A stretch of DNA of 64,000 nt from Pseudomonadaceae bacterium. GTDB taxonomy: Bacteria > Pseudomonadota > Gammaproteobacteria > Pseudomonadales > Azotimanducaceae. Positions 42,229 through 50,863 of the stretch are shown in pieces. The stretch is from assembly GCA_024743175.1 (NCBI GenBank), contig JANSXA010000013.1:62001-126000 (forward strand). Direction: 5' to 3'. The translations under genes and the position numbers were made by a program. Every line of letters begins with the position of its first letter. Positions within the stretch are counted from its first letter, which is position 1. Under the pieces are notes generated by a model. That model made no database searches. It was not told the origin of the DNA and was given only the letters and a program-made list of their open reading frames with translations.

Positions 42229-43524
42229 TTGTCCGAAGTACAAGACCAGCCGCAGGCTGACAATACGAGTGTGTTCAGTGCAGGGGCCCGGCAGTATGCC
42301 CTGGGTGTTCTGGTTGTTGTGTACACCTTCAATTTTATTGATCGCCAGATTCTCTCGATTCTGCTGGAGCCGATTAAGGCCGATCTGGGTTTGTCGGATA
42401 CCCAGCTGGGTCTGCTCACCGGATTTGCGTTTGCATTGTTCTACGCGACGATGGGTATCCCTATCGCCAGATATGCAGATAAAAACAACCGCCGTAACCT
42501 GATTGCACTGTCGCTGACCATCTGGAGTGGTTTTACAGCAATCTCAGGGCTGGCACAGAATTTCTGGCATCTGCTGATTGCCCGCATCGGGGTTGGTGTG
42601 GGTGAGGCAGGCTGTAGCCCACCAGCGCATTCGTTGATCTCGGATTACTTTCCTGCGGAAAAAAGAGCAACTGCGCTGGGCATATATTCCCTGGGGATTC
42701 CTGTGGGAATTCTGTTTGGATTTATCGCCGGCGGTTGGTTGAATGAATTTTTCGGCTGGCGCGTGGCGTTTTTTGTTGTAGGTGTACCGGGGATTATTCT
42801 GGCTCTGGCCGTGCGCTTCTCCCTGCGTGAGCCTACCCGCGGCATGGCAGAAGGGCGCGTTGATACCGGACAGCAACCCACAACCAAAGAGACGTTTAAG
42901 CTGTTGTGGAGTAAACGCTCTTTCCGTCACCTGGCGTTTGGCGCAGCGTTAACTGCCTTTGTCGGCTATGGCCTGGTGACCTGGGTTCCTTCATTTCTGA
43001 TTCGTTCTCATGGTATGACTACCGGCGAAGCAGGCACCTGGTTGGGCCTTATCCTGGGTATACCCGGCGGTATAGGTATTGCACTAGGCGGTTGGATGGC
43101 TGATCGCTACGGTTCAAAAGACACGCGCTGGTATATGTGGGTGGTTTCGGTTGCCTTGTTACTCGGCACACCGTTCGCCTTTGGCGTCTTCCTGTCTGAC
43201 TCGGCTGTCTGGTGTCTGCTGTTTCTGGTTATGCCGGTTCTGCTGGGCAACTTTTATCAGGCCACCACATTTTCTCAGACACAGGGCCTGGTAGAGCTAC
43301 GGATGCGTGCCGTCGCTGCAGCAGTACTGCTGTTCATTATCAACATTATTGGACTGGGCGCAGGTCCGCAGGCGGTGGGTATTGTCAGCGATTTGCTTAA
43401 TGATCGATTTGGTCAGGAGTCACTACGCTACAGCCTGTTAATTTTCTCCTTTGTGAATATCTGGGCTGCGTACCACTACTATAAAGCGGGTCAATACCTG
43501 AAAGCTGATCTGGTGCAGGAGTAG
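42229..43524 (+). CDS. Spinster-type MFS transporter
   Basis: 431 residues, 12 predicted membrane segments. N-terminal YTFNFIDRQILSILLEPIKADLGLSDTQLGLLTGFAFALFY is the spinster/Ohp-like MFS hallmark (shown here as a description of residues about 26-66), with RYADKNNRR in loop 2-3 and VGEAGCSPPAHSLISDYF in helix 5. Bacterial relatives move lipidic or aromatic substrates. TTG start with GAGGGGAG six bases before it. Only three bases separate it from the sulfatase, so transport and desulfation are probably coupled. Confidence 0.85.
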   Translation: MSEVQDQPQADNTSVFSAGARQYALGVLVVVYTFNFIDRQILSILLEPIKADLGLSDTQLGLLTGFAFALFYATMGIPIARYADKNNRRNLIALSLTIWSGFTAISGLAQNFWHLLIARIGVGVGEAGCSPPAHSLISDYFPAEKRATALGIYSLGIPVGILFGFIAGGWLNEFFGWRVAFFVVGVPGIILALAVRFSLREPTRGMAEGRVDTGQQPTTKETFKLLWSKRSFRHLAFGAALTAFVGYGLVTWVPSFLIRSHGMTTGEAGTWLGLILGIPGGIGIALGGWMADRYGSKDTRWYMWVVSVALLLGTPFAFGVFLSDSAVWCLLFLVMPVLLGNFYQATTFSQTQGLVELRMRAVAAAVLLFIINIIGLGAGPQAVGIVSDLLNDRFGQESLRYSLLIFSFVNIWAAYHYYKAGQYLKADLVQE

Positions 43525-43527
43525 CCG

Positions 43528-45054
43528 GTGAAAAACTGGGTAGCAGCTGTTTTTGTCGGGTGCACTTTGTGGTCTGTGAGCGCATGTGGTGGTGAGAGCA
43601 GCACCTCGGCATTACAGCCGTCAGAACAGGCGGGCCCATCTACCTCAGCTGCACAACCCAATGTCATTGTGCTGTTTGCAGATGACCTGGGATACGGCGA
43701 TATCGGTAGTTTTGGCCATCCCTACAATCGAACGCCAAACATTGATGAGCTTGCAGCTCAAGGTCAGCGTTGGACAGATTTTTATGTCGCGGCGCCGGTG
43801 TGTTCTCCAAGTCGTGGTGCGTTGTTAACCGGTCGCCTGCCGGTTCGTACCGGTCTTTATGGTGAGACGATAGGCGTTTATTTTCCCAATGATCCAGGCG
43901 GTTTTCCGGACGGCGAAGTGACGCTGCCTGAAGCGCTTCAGGAGGTGGGTTACCGCACCGGGATATTCGGTAAATGGCATCTGGGTGATGCCAAACACGC
44001 CTGGCCAACCCGCCACGGCTTTGATGAATGGTTGGGCCTGCCGTATTCAAATGACATGGACGTGGTTGGAGAGATAGGCATTGATCAGCTCATTGCTTTG
44101 AGCCTGCAGGGCAATCAGGAAGAAGTGGCCGCGGCATTGTCAGGGCGTGCTGCCAAGTACGCTGATCCGAAGCCGGAATACTGGCGGCCGCCATTGTTCC
44201 ACAGCGTGGTGACAGCAGATGGATATGTAGATGAGATAGTGGAGCAGCCGGTTGATCAATCGACCCTGACCAAACGCTATACCGCTGCCGCAATCGATTT
44301 CATCAAACGCGCTGGAGATGAACCTTTTTTTATCTACCTGCCCTACACCATGCCGCATACACCGCTGTTTCGCAGCGAAGACTTTGTCGGCCAGAGTATC
44401 GGCGGTCGTTACGGCGACGTGATTGAAGAAATAGACTGGAGTGTTGGAGCGGTCAAACAGGCTCTGGAAGACAGTGGTAATGCTGATAACACGCTGGTGA
44501 TTTTCACCAGCGACAACGGTCCCTGGTTAACCATGGAAATTGAAGGCGGCCAGGCAGGACTGCTGCGCCATGGTAAAGGTACAACTTTTGAAGGCGGTAT
44601 GCGTGTACCCACTGTCATGTGGTGGCCCGGGCGGCTGCAACCTGGGGTTGTCAGTGAAGTGGGTTCCGCCATGGATGTGTTTAACACAGTGGCCTCGCTG
44701 GCGGGGGCTGATGCTTCTACTGCGGTAGACGGCGTAGATCTGTCACCGGTGTTGTTCGACGGTGGTGAAAGCCCGCGTGATGAAGTGGCTTTCTACCGTC
44801 GTGGCCAGTTGTACGCTTATCGCAAGGGTCCGTGGAAGGCGCATTTCATTACCGAGGGGGCTTACCAGCAGCCGCCTGGGCGCGCGGTGCATGACACACC
44901 TGTGCTTTATCATCTGCACACCGATCCGTCCGAGCGATTTGACGTGGCCGCGGATAATCCAGATGTGCTGGCTGAGATTGACGCGGCGGTACAACAGCAC
45001 CTGGCCGGTATGCAGCGGCAGCCACCGGAGTTTGATAAGCGCCTGCAGCGCTGA
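43528..45054 (+). CDS. Sulfatase, exported lipoprotein (type I, FGly-dependent)
   Basis: 508 residues. Lipoprotein signal with lipobox SVSAC (Cys20). The sulfatase motif VCSPSRGALLTGR is at 91-103; Cys92 would be converted to formylglycine by an anaerobic or FGE-type maturase encoded elsewhere. Metal ligands: ADDLGYGD (51-58) and the later SDNGPW and KGTTFEGGMRVP. It hydrolyses sulfate esters on the periplasmic side. It follows the spinster-type MFS and precedes the P450, so a sulfated hydrophobic compound is a plausible substrate (inference). GTG start. Confidence 0.92.
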   Translation: MKNWVAAVFVGCTLWSVSACGGESSTSALQPSEQAGPSTSAAQPNVIVLFADDLGYGDIGSFGHPYNRTPNIDELAAQGQRWTDFYVAAPVCSPSRGALLTGRLPVRTGLYGETIGVYFPNDPGGFPDGEVTLPEALQEVGYRTGIFGKWHLGDAKHAWPTRHGFDEWLGLPYSNDMDVVGEIGIDQLIALSLQGNQEEVAAALSGRAAKYADPKPEYWRPPLFHSVVTADGYVDEIVEQPVDQSTLTKRYTAAAIDFIKRAGDEPFFIYLPYTMPHTPLFRSEDFVGQSIGGRYGDVIEEIDWSVGAVKQALEDSGNADNTLVIFTSDNGPWLTMEIEGGQAGLLRHGKGTTFEGGMRVPTVMWWPGRLQPGVVSEVGSAMDVFNTVASLAGADASTAVDGVDLSPVLFDGGESPRDEVAFYRRGQLYAYRKGPWKAHFITEGAYQQPPGRAVHDTPVLYHLHTDPSERFDVAADNPDVLAEIDAAVQQHLAGMQRQPPEFDKRLQR

Positions 45055-45151
45055 GGCTGCAGCCCGCTGGCGTTTGCAGACAGCTTACATTTGCAGCGCA
45101 CCTGATTGTGCTAACATCGGGAGTTGATTTTTCTTTTTCTGGGAGAGAACC

Positions 45152-46417
45152 ATGAGCAGTGCCGTACAAGAACCAACGTCTGTTGTACCTGACCCGTACA
45201 GCATTCCAATCGAAGAGCTGGACCCGGCAAAAATTGAGATATTTCAGAACGATGCGCTGTGGGGCTACTTTGAACGTTTACGTAAAGAAGACCCGGTACA
45301 CTTTCTGCCGGATAGTGACTTTGGACCTTACTGGTCTATCACCAAATTTGACGACATCATGTTTGTCGACTCACATCACGAACTTTTTTCCTCCGAGGGC
45401 GGCATCACCATTGGTCCTTTGAAAGAGCTTGCTGAGGAAGCCAGTCAATTCCAGACGCCTATGTTTATCGCGATGGATCCACCCAAACATGACGTGCAGC
45501 GCGCTACCGTTACGGGTGTTGTGGCACCCCGTAATCTTGCAGCGCTTGAAGGTATTATTCGTGAGCGGGCGGGTAAAATTCTTGATTCCTTGCCCGTCGG
45601 TGAAACCTTCGACTGGGTAGATAACGTTTCAATTGAGCTGACCACGCAGATGCTGGCGACGCTGTTTGATTTTCCGTTTGAAGAACGTCGAAAGTTAACC
45701 CATTGGTCGGATGTGGCTACCGCCGGACCGGAAACCATGGGTATGGACGAACGTCGTACCGAACTGTTGCAATGCCTGCAGTACTTCACCAATTTGTGGC
45801 AGGAACGTAAAGACAATCCGGAGCCCGGTCTGGATCTGATTTCGATGCTGGCGCATGGTGAGGAAACCAAAGATATGCAGCCGATGGAGTTCCTCGGGAA
45901 CCTGATTCTGCTGATTGTGGGTGGCAACGACACCACCAGAAACTCAATTACCGGAGGTGTCCTGGCGCTGAACCGTCACCCGGAGCAGTATGACAAGCTG
46001 CGTAACAATCCGTCTCTGGTGCAGAGTCTGGTGCCCGAAATCATCCGCTGGCAGACACCTTTGTCACATATGCGTCGTGTCGCCAACGAAGACGTTGAGG
46101 TAGGCGGTAAGACCATCAAAAAAGGCGACAAGGTTGTCATGTGGTATGTGTCCGGTAACCGTGACGAAGAAGCTATCGACAATCCGAACGACTTCATTAT
46201 TGATCGCAAACGTCCACGCCATCATCTGTCGTTTGGCTTTGGCATCCATCGCTGTATGGGTAACCGTCTGGCAGAAATGCAGCTGCGCGTATTGTGGGAA
46301 GAGATTCTCAAGCGCTTCGATCGGGTAGAGGTTATGGAAGAGCCACAACGGACGCCGTCTGTGTTTGTTAAAGGCTATACGTATATGCCGGTTAAGCTGC
46401 ATCCCCGTAAGGTTTAA
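45152..46417 (+). CDS. Cytochrome P450, CYP153-like
   Basis: 421 residues, soluble. The haem ligand is Cys368 in FGFGIHRCMGNRLAE; the I-helix oxygen-activation motif is GGNDTT (257-262); ExxR is EIIR (296-299). The spacing and the phrases FGPYWSITKFDDIM, SIELTTQMLATLFDFPFE and IRWQTPLSHMRRV closely recall CYP153 alkane omega-hydroxylases, from memory. It would hydroxylate a terminal or hydrophobic carbon; it needs a ferredoxin and reductase, neither of which is in the window. The stop overlaps the next start by one base. Possible promoter TTGCAG/TAACAT in 45090-45116; ribosome site GGGAGAG. Confidence 0.88.
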   Translation: MSSAVQEPTSVVPDPYSIPIEELDPAKIEIFQNDALWGYFERLRKEDPVHFLPDSDFGPYWSITKFDDIMFVDSHHELFSSEGGITIGPLKELAEEASQFQTPMFIAMDPPKHDVQRATVTGVVAPRNLAALEGIIRERAGKILDSLPVGETFDWVDNVSIELTTQMLATLFDFPFEERRKLTHWSDVATAGPETMGMDERRTELLQCLQYFTNLWQERKDNPEPGLDLISMLAHGEETKDMQPMEFLGNLILLIVGGNDTTRNSITGGVLALNRHPEQYDKLRNNPSLVQSLVPEIIRWQTPLSHMRRVANEDVEVGGKTIKKGDKVVMWYVSGNRDEEAIDNPNDFIIDRKRPRHHLSFGFGIHRCMGNRLAEMQLRVLWEEILKRFDRVEVMEEPQRTPSVFVKGYTYMPVKLHPRKV

Positions 46418-47487
46418 TGGCCAGTTTCCCCACCTCTGAAACGGTGAGCCCACAATGGCTCACCGCTGTTCTGAACGACAACCAGATAAATGCAACGGTC
46501 ACCGACTTCACGGCTCAGGCCATCGGCACTGGACAGATCGGCAAGTGTATTCGCTATACACTCACCTACGCTGATGGAGATACCGGACCGGCTTCTGTCA
46601 TAGGTAAATTTCCTTCGGATGATCCTGACAGCCGCGCCACCGGCGTGATGCTGCAGAATTTCCTGAAAGAAGTTAATTTTTACAAGCAGCTGCAAGGCAA
46701 ACTGTCGATCCGTACACCACGCTGCTTTTTTGCAGATATTGTTGGTGAAGGTCCGGACTTTGTCATTCTTATGGAAGATCTGGCACCTGCACAACAGGGG
46801 GATCAGCTGCTGGGTTGTGATGCAGACGTCGCGCGAGCAGCGGTGCTGGAGCTGGTGGGTTTGCATGCACCATCGTGGTGTGACGAACCTTTAAAACAGG
46901 AAGTCTGGCTGCACAACGCTGATGCAGCCGGCACAGATGTGATGCGCACAATGTATAACGCGCAACTTCCAGGCTTTCTCGAGCGCTATGGACCCGCGTT
47001 GTCTGCTGACGAACAGGCGATCATTGCCCGGGTCGGCGAAGCACACAGCTCACCACTGTATGATTCCCTACAGGAAGTGTTTGCGCTGGTGCATGTCGAC
47101 TATCGCCTGGACAACCTGATGATCGACACTTCTGATCAGGATGTAAAAGTCACCGTGGTGGATTGGCAAAGTATCACTCTGGGTGCGCCGCTAAACGACG
47201 TCGCCTATTTTCTGGGGGCGGGCATGTTACCCGCGCAACGCCTGCAGGAAGAAGAGGCCATTGTGCGCGCCTATCACGAAGAATTATTGCGCGCTGGAGT
47301 TGAGGATTTTGACTGGCCGACCTGCTGGAATGCGTATCGACGTGGCACATTTGCAGGTTTTGGCGTCACCGTTGTGGCTTCGATGCTGGTGCAGCGTACA
47401 GAGCGGGGCGACCGGATGTTCACCACCATGGCGCAGCGTCACGCGCGCCATGCCATCGATCTGGGTGCGGGTGAATTCCTAGTTTGA
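46417..47487 (+). CDS. APH/ecdysteroid-kinase-like phosphotransferase
   Basis: 356 residues. Protein-kinase-like small-molecule phosphotransferase: Lys64 in VIGKFP, Glu85, hinge MEDL at 119-122, catalytic loop HVDYRLDN at 226-233, and metal-binding Asp249 in VVDWQ. The C-terminal GFGVTVVASMLVQRTERGD is the usual end of this group. Relatives phosphorylate hydroxyl groups of small molecules; ACAD10/11 and LvaA phosphorylate hydroxyacyl-CoAs as a route to dehydration. Its ATG overlaps the P450 stop (TAATG), so the two act in sequence: hydroxylation, then phosphorylation (inference). Confidence 0.85.
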   Translation: MASFPTSETVSPQWLTAVLNDNQINATVTDFTAQAIGTGQIGKCIRYTLTYADGDTGPASVIGKFPSDDPDSRATGVMLQNFLKEVNFYKQLQGKLSIRTPRCFFADIVGEGPDFVILMEDLAPAQQGDQLLGCDADVARAAVLELVGLHAPSWCDEPLKQEVWLHNADAAGTDVMRTMYNAQLPGFLERYGPALSADEQAIIARVGEAHSSPLYDSLQEVFALVHVDYRLDNLMIDTSDQDVKVTVVDWQSITLGAPLNDVAYFLGAGMLPAQRLQEEEAIVRAYHEELLRAGVEDFDWPTCWNAYRRGTFAGFGVTVVASMLVQRTERGDRMFTTMAQRHARHAIDLGAGEFLV

Positions 47488-47979
47488 AACTTGCTCGAAC
47501 ACTTCTATACCGTCGTCGCTGACTATTGCATACAGAGCGCTACTCAGATTGTCAGTGGTTGCAGGGTTACTGTTGAAAACCAGCAGTCTGGCCAGATCTC
47601 CGCTGGCAACTTCGGATGGCAGGGTCAGATTATTGTTTTCAATGTCTGCTGGCACACCTGGCACAATCCACTTGCCGCGCATGTCCATGCCTATTGAGTC
47701 GTTGGGTAGTTCCACCTCTCCTCTCGAACCCCAGGACACCAGCCTGTTGTCGCTGATTACCACAACACTGTCCGCAATATTCTGCGCCAGCACAAAGGTG
47801 CCTCCGGATAAAATTGTTGTATCGGATGTGGGCCCGGGTGGCGGTGCATCGGTGAATCCTGGCGGTAGGTCCTGCACAGCTTCGACCGCGGGTTCAGCCT
47901 CGGGGGCTGCCGACGTTGAGTCTGCACCACCGCAGGCAGTTAAAAACGCAGTGCCAAGCACCAGTAACAGATACCTCAT
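47479..47979 (-). CDS. Barrel-less amidohydrolase-like lipoprotein
   Basis: 166 residues. Signal and lipobox LTAC (13-16) with mature Cys16; a Pro/Glu-rich linker 20-52; then two pieces of amidohydrolase composite beta-sandwich. Residues about 54-109 (TILSGGTFVLA, VVVISDNRLVSWGSRGEVE, MRGKWIVPG) match the N-terminal strands of cyclic amidohydrolases, where GKWVMPGLIDxHxH would follow. Here the barrel is gone, and residues about 124-162 (VASGDLARLLVFNSNP, YAIVSDDGIEVFE) match the C-terminal strands of the same family. No metal ligands remain, so it is non-enzymatic. Its start overlaps the stop of the MFS gene by ATGA; its stop overlaps the kinase gene by nine bases. Confidence 0.7.
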   Translation of the reverse strand: MRYLLLVLGTAFLTACGGADSTSAAPEAEPAVEAVQDLPPGFTDAPPPGPTSDTTILSGGTFVLAQNIADSVVVISDNRLVSWGSRGEVELPNDSIGMDMRGKWIVPGVPADIENNNLTLPSEVASGDLARLLVFNSNPATTDNLSSALYAIVSDDGIEVFEQVSN

Positions 47980-49196
47980 GATGAATCCTTAACCTCGGTT
48001 TCGTTTTGTAATGCGCTTGCAACGTACCATAACTGGGTCCGCAAACGCAGGTATAACAGTATGACCAACATGCCGATAACAGGTACCCAGACGGCATTAC
48101 GCACGCCGACCCAATCCGTCACTACACCAAGCGTGAAACTGCCAATAGGCATGCCGCCCATCAGCCCCAGGGAATAGACTGACATGATACGGGCGCGGTG
48201 AGACTCTCTAGCTGCTTCCTGCACGATGGTGCGAGACATGGTCATACCGATACCACCGCAACAGCCCCATAAAAACACAACAGCATAAAACAGGGGTTTA
48301 GGGAGATCGAACATGAGCAGAGACAGCACGCTGGCACTCACGGCGGCGGCAATCAGCAGCACACGTCCAGGCCGGGCCGTTCGACCCAGGCGCATCAGAA
48401 TAAAGGTCACGCACACGGTACCAAGCATGTTTGCAGCAAACGTGGTGGCAATCTCCGCTGACCCGCCGTCGTAAAGGTCGCGCACCATCAGAGGTAACAG
48501 AACAACGTACGTCCCGGCAAAGAATATACCCACTGAAAATGTCTGGCCGATCGCAGGTGCAAGCGCGCGGTCATGCCAGACCAGCTTTATGCCTTCAGCA
48601 ATAGCCTGCAGTGGCTGTTGAGGTTTGGTCGGTGCTCGTTGTGGCAGTGGGGGAATGCGAGAGGTCGCCAGAGCTGCACCAATCATCAGCGTTGACATGA
48701 TGATCAGTAAAACGGATGGACCGAGTACATCGGCGTTGTAACCCAGCGCAAAACCAATAATCTGCACACCAAACTGTACTCCCACAGCGAGGATAACAAT
48801 CCGCTGAATGTCTGCGCCGGCAACACGGTTGAGCAGGGCATCTCTGGCCGGCTGTACAAAAGCAGCAAACGTGCCGCCGACAAGGGCCCAGGCAATTAAC
48901 AGTGTGTAGCTGAAATGCCCGGCGTGAAACACCCAGGCCATGACCATTGGCGGGATTGCCATCGCGCAGGATAAGCCAATGAGCAACCGCCGCTGATCAA
49001 CGCGATCGCCCAGCCAGCCGCCCCACAGAATAAGCAGCAGCATGGGCAGCTGTGCTGCCATCTGCGCCAGGCCGACACGAGTAGGCGTCTCAAGCAGAAC
49101 AACAGTCACCAGCCACGGAAACAAGACCATCTGGATGCCGCCGGGGATGAGCAGCAGAGCCGTGCCAGTCAGATACCAGCGCAGGCCGGTATCCAT
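47976..49196 (-). CDS. MFS transporter (12 helices)
   Basis: 406 residues from the ATG at 49196 (GAGGG about ten bases before); the longer frame to 49367 overlaps the upstream esterase. MFS drug/solute exporter-like pattern: LAQMAAQLPMLLLILWGGWLGDRVDQRRLLI (residues about 41-70, loop GDRVDQRR), VGGTFAAFVQPARDALLNRVAG and MTMSRTIVQEA. Substrate unknown. It lies between a type B carboxylesterase and the barrel-less lipoprotein, overlapping the latter by four bases, so the three form one minus-strand unit. Confidence 0.82.
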   Translation of the reverse strand: MDTGLRWYLTGTALLLIPGGIQMVLFPWLVTVVLLETPTRVGLAQMAAQLPMLLLILWGGWLGDRVDQRRLLIGLSCAMAIPPMVMAWVFHAGHFSYTLLIAWALVGGTFAAFVQPARDALLNRVAGADIQRIVILAVGVQFGVQIIGFALGYNADVLGPSVLLIIMSTLMIGAALATSRIPPLPQRAPTKPQQPLQAIAEGIKLVWHDRALAPAIGQTFSVGIFFAGTYVVLLPLMVRDLYDGGSAEIATTFAANMLGTVCVTFILMRLGRTARPGRVLLIAAAVSASVLSLLMFDLPKPLFYAVVFLWGCCGGIGMTMSRTIVQEAARESHRARIMSVYSLGLMGGMPIGSFTLGVVTDWVGVRNAVWVPVIGMLVILLYLRLRTQLWYVASALQNETEVKDSS

Positions 49197-49227
49197 GCCG
49201 CGAATACCCTCGGGTGGGATCGTGGTG

Positions 49228-50721
49228 TTAACGAAGTCCTTCCCAGGCTGCGCGCTCCTGCGCCGCAGGATCGTTGACGCATTCGGAATGTGTGTTGAAT
49301 ACCATCGTGGTTCGCGTGTTGCGATCATACGCTGGCCATCCCGGATCACCGGAATTAATGAACGCAATCCATGCCTGGTGCATGGTGTCGGCCAGCGCCT
49401 GGGGCTGCTCGCCCGGGCCTAAGAAAACATCAACACCAGCGCGGTTAAGGTTATTGAATGTGAAAGGGATCTCTAACGCATGAGTAGCCTTTAATCGCCC
49501 GCCGAAGGCTCTGGATTCCCAGGCGAACAGATACATCCAGGTCTGGGCGCCTTGCGCCTCGCGGGCTTCTGCCAGTCGCACTGCTGGTATGCGGAACATA
49601 TGGTCGGTGGTTAAAGCAATCAGGAGTTCCTCAACAGTGGCATCCGGTCTGGCATCGCGGTAGGCAGCAAGGACAGAATCAGCACCGTAGCCCTGGGCAA
49701 TACGTTCCAGTTTGGCTTCTGAGATCTCGCCATAACCCCACAGCGTGGTTTCGTGAGCATTGCTGCCGGTCAGCACAGCAACGTCTTTGCCGCAGCCCTG
49801 GGACAACCGGTCTAACGGTGGCTCTGCTAGAAGCGGTGTGCCATGAGCGGGATAAAACGGCGAAACGGCCACGCCGAGTTCGTTGGCTACCCCCGCACCC
49901 TGTTCAAAATGACTGATGGTGGACTGTTGGGCTGCGAGGATATCTTCAACGCTGGCTGCCTCGAGGCCCAAAGCTTGATTGGCTGCGTTATGATCTGGCA
50001 GCAGATGCTCAAGAAAAATGCTCGTGACCCGGGCCGCAGCCGCTTTAGGCAGGGTGTGATGAGCGCCGCCACTTTGCGGGATGGCCTGCTGGAACAAACC
50101 CTGTGCCGCATCGCAACCGAGAAGTGTCGCCACGCTGAAAGCACCGGCTGACTCGCCGGCGATGGTGACCCGGTTCGGGTCGCCGCCGAACGCGGCGATG
50201 TTGTCCTGCACCCATTGCAATGCAGCAATCTGATCAAGAATGCCATTGATGCCGGAGTTGGCGTATTCATCGCCCAGGTGAGACAAGTCGGTAAAACCCA
50301 ACGCACCGAGACGATAATTTATCGAAACAACCACTATGTCGCCGTTCTTGTTAAAAGATGTGCCGTTGTACCAGGGGATCGAGCCCTGTCCGGTGCGGTA
50401 GCCACCGCCATGGATCCAGACCATTACTGCGCGTTTGCCGTTGTCTGCGGCGGGGGTGGAAACGTTCAGGTAGAGACAGTCTTCAGCGTAACGCACATTG
50501 GCACTATCGGTGAGCCCGCCACTGGGTATCTGGGGTGCGGCGGGCGAAAACTTCAAGGCTTCGCGCGGCGTTTGCCAGCCGGCATGTGGCTGGGGGGCTT
50601 TGAAACGCAGACTGCCCACTGGCGGTGCCGCGTAGGGCACGCCGGCAAACAGGAACACGTCATCTTTTTTACGACCCTGTATGGGTCCGCTTGTCGTTTC
50701 TATTGTGGTGCGTTCTAACAC
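49228..50721 (-). CDS. Type B carboxylesterase/lipase
   Basis: 497 residues, no signal peptide. FAGVPYAAPPVG at the start, the oxyanion hole HGGG at 104-107, nucleophile Ser191 in GESAGAF, the acid glutamate in the 300-320 region and the catalytic His in THALEIPF near 420. Para-nitrobenzyl-esterase-like; it cleaves carboxyl esters of hydrophobic alcohols or acids. GTG start with AGGGGAGG six bases before it. Divergent from the TRAP transporter across a gap holding a 19-base palindrome (50761-50779). First gene of the esterase-MFS-lipoprotein unit. Confidence 0.9.
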   Translation of the reverse strand: MLERTTIETTSGPIQGRKKDDVFLFAGVPYAAPPVGSLRFKAPQPHAGWQTPREALKFSPAAPQIPSGGLTDSANVRYAEDCLYLNVSTPAADNGKRAVMVWIHGGGYRTGQGSIPWYNGTSFNKNGDIVVVSINYRLGALGFTDLSHLGDEYANSGINGILDQIAALQWVQDNIAAFGGDPNRVTIAGESAGAFSVATLLGCDAAQGLFQQAIPQSGGAHHTLPKAAAARVTSIFLEHLLPDHNAANQALGLEAASVEDILAAQQSTISHFEQGAGVANELGVAVSPFYPAHGTPLLAEPPLDRLSQGCGKDVAVLTGSNAHETTLWGYGEISEAKLERIAQGYGADSVLAAYRDARPDATVEELLIALTTDHMFRIPAVRLAEAREAQGAQTWMYLFAWESRAFGGRLKATHALEIPFTFNNLNRAGVDVFLGPGEQPQALADTMHQAWIAFINSGDPGWPAYDRNTRTTMVFNTHSECVNDPAAQERAAWEGLR

Positions 50722-50760
50722 AGTTACCTCCCCTGGAAATTATGTATGCCCTCATTATGG

Positions 50761-50779
50761 AGCTTATCATCGATAAGCT
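50761..50779. promoter_or_regulatory. 19-base perfect palindrome between esterase and TAXI-TRAP genes
   Basis: Arms AGCTTATC and GATAAGCT around the three bases ATC, all matching. It lies in the 142-base divergent gap, 40 bases from the esterase start and 85 from the transporter start, where an operator for both promoters is expected. The three-base ATC centre is the same as in the palindrome at 35112-35150. Confidence 0.55.
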
Positions 50780-50863
50780 GAATGTTGTTTGGACGCCGCG
50801 CCTATTTGACCCGGTGACATGGAAACCCTACATTGCGCAGGCAGTTAAATTAGGGGCGGGCAG

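Noticed and set aside
45152-46417. Steroid-specific CYP125-type P450
   Set aside because: The motifs around the haem cysteine and I-helix look closer to CYP153, so a steroid-specific name is not justified.
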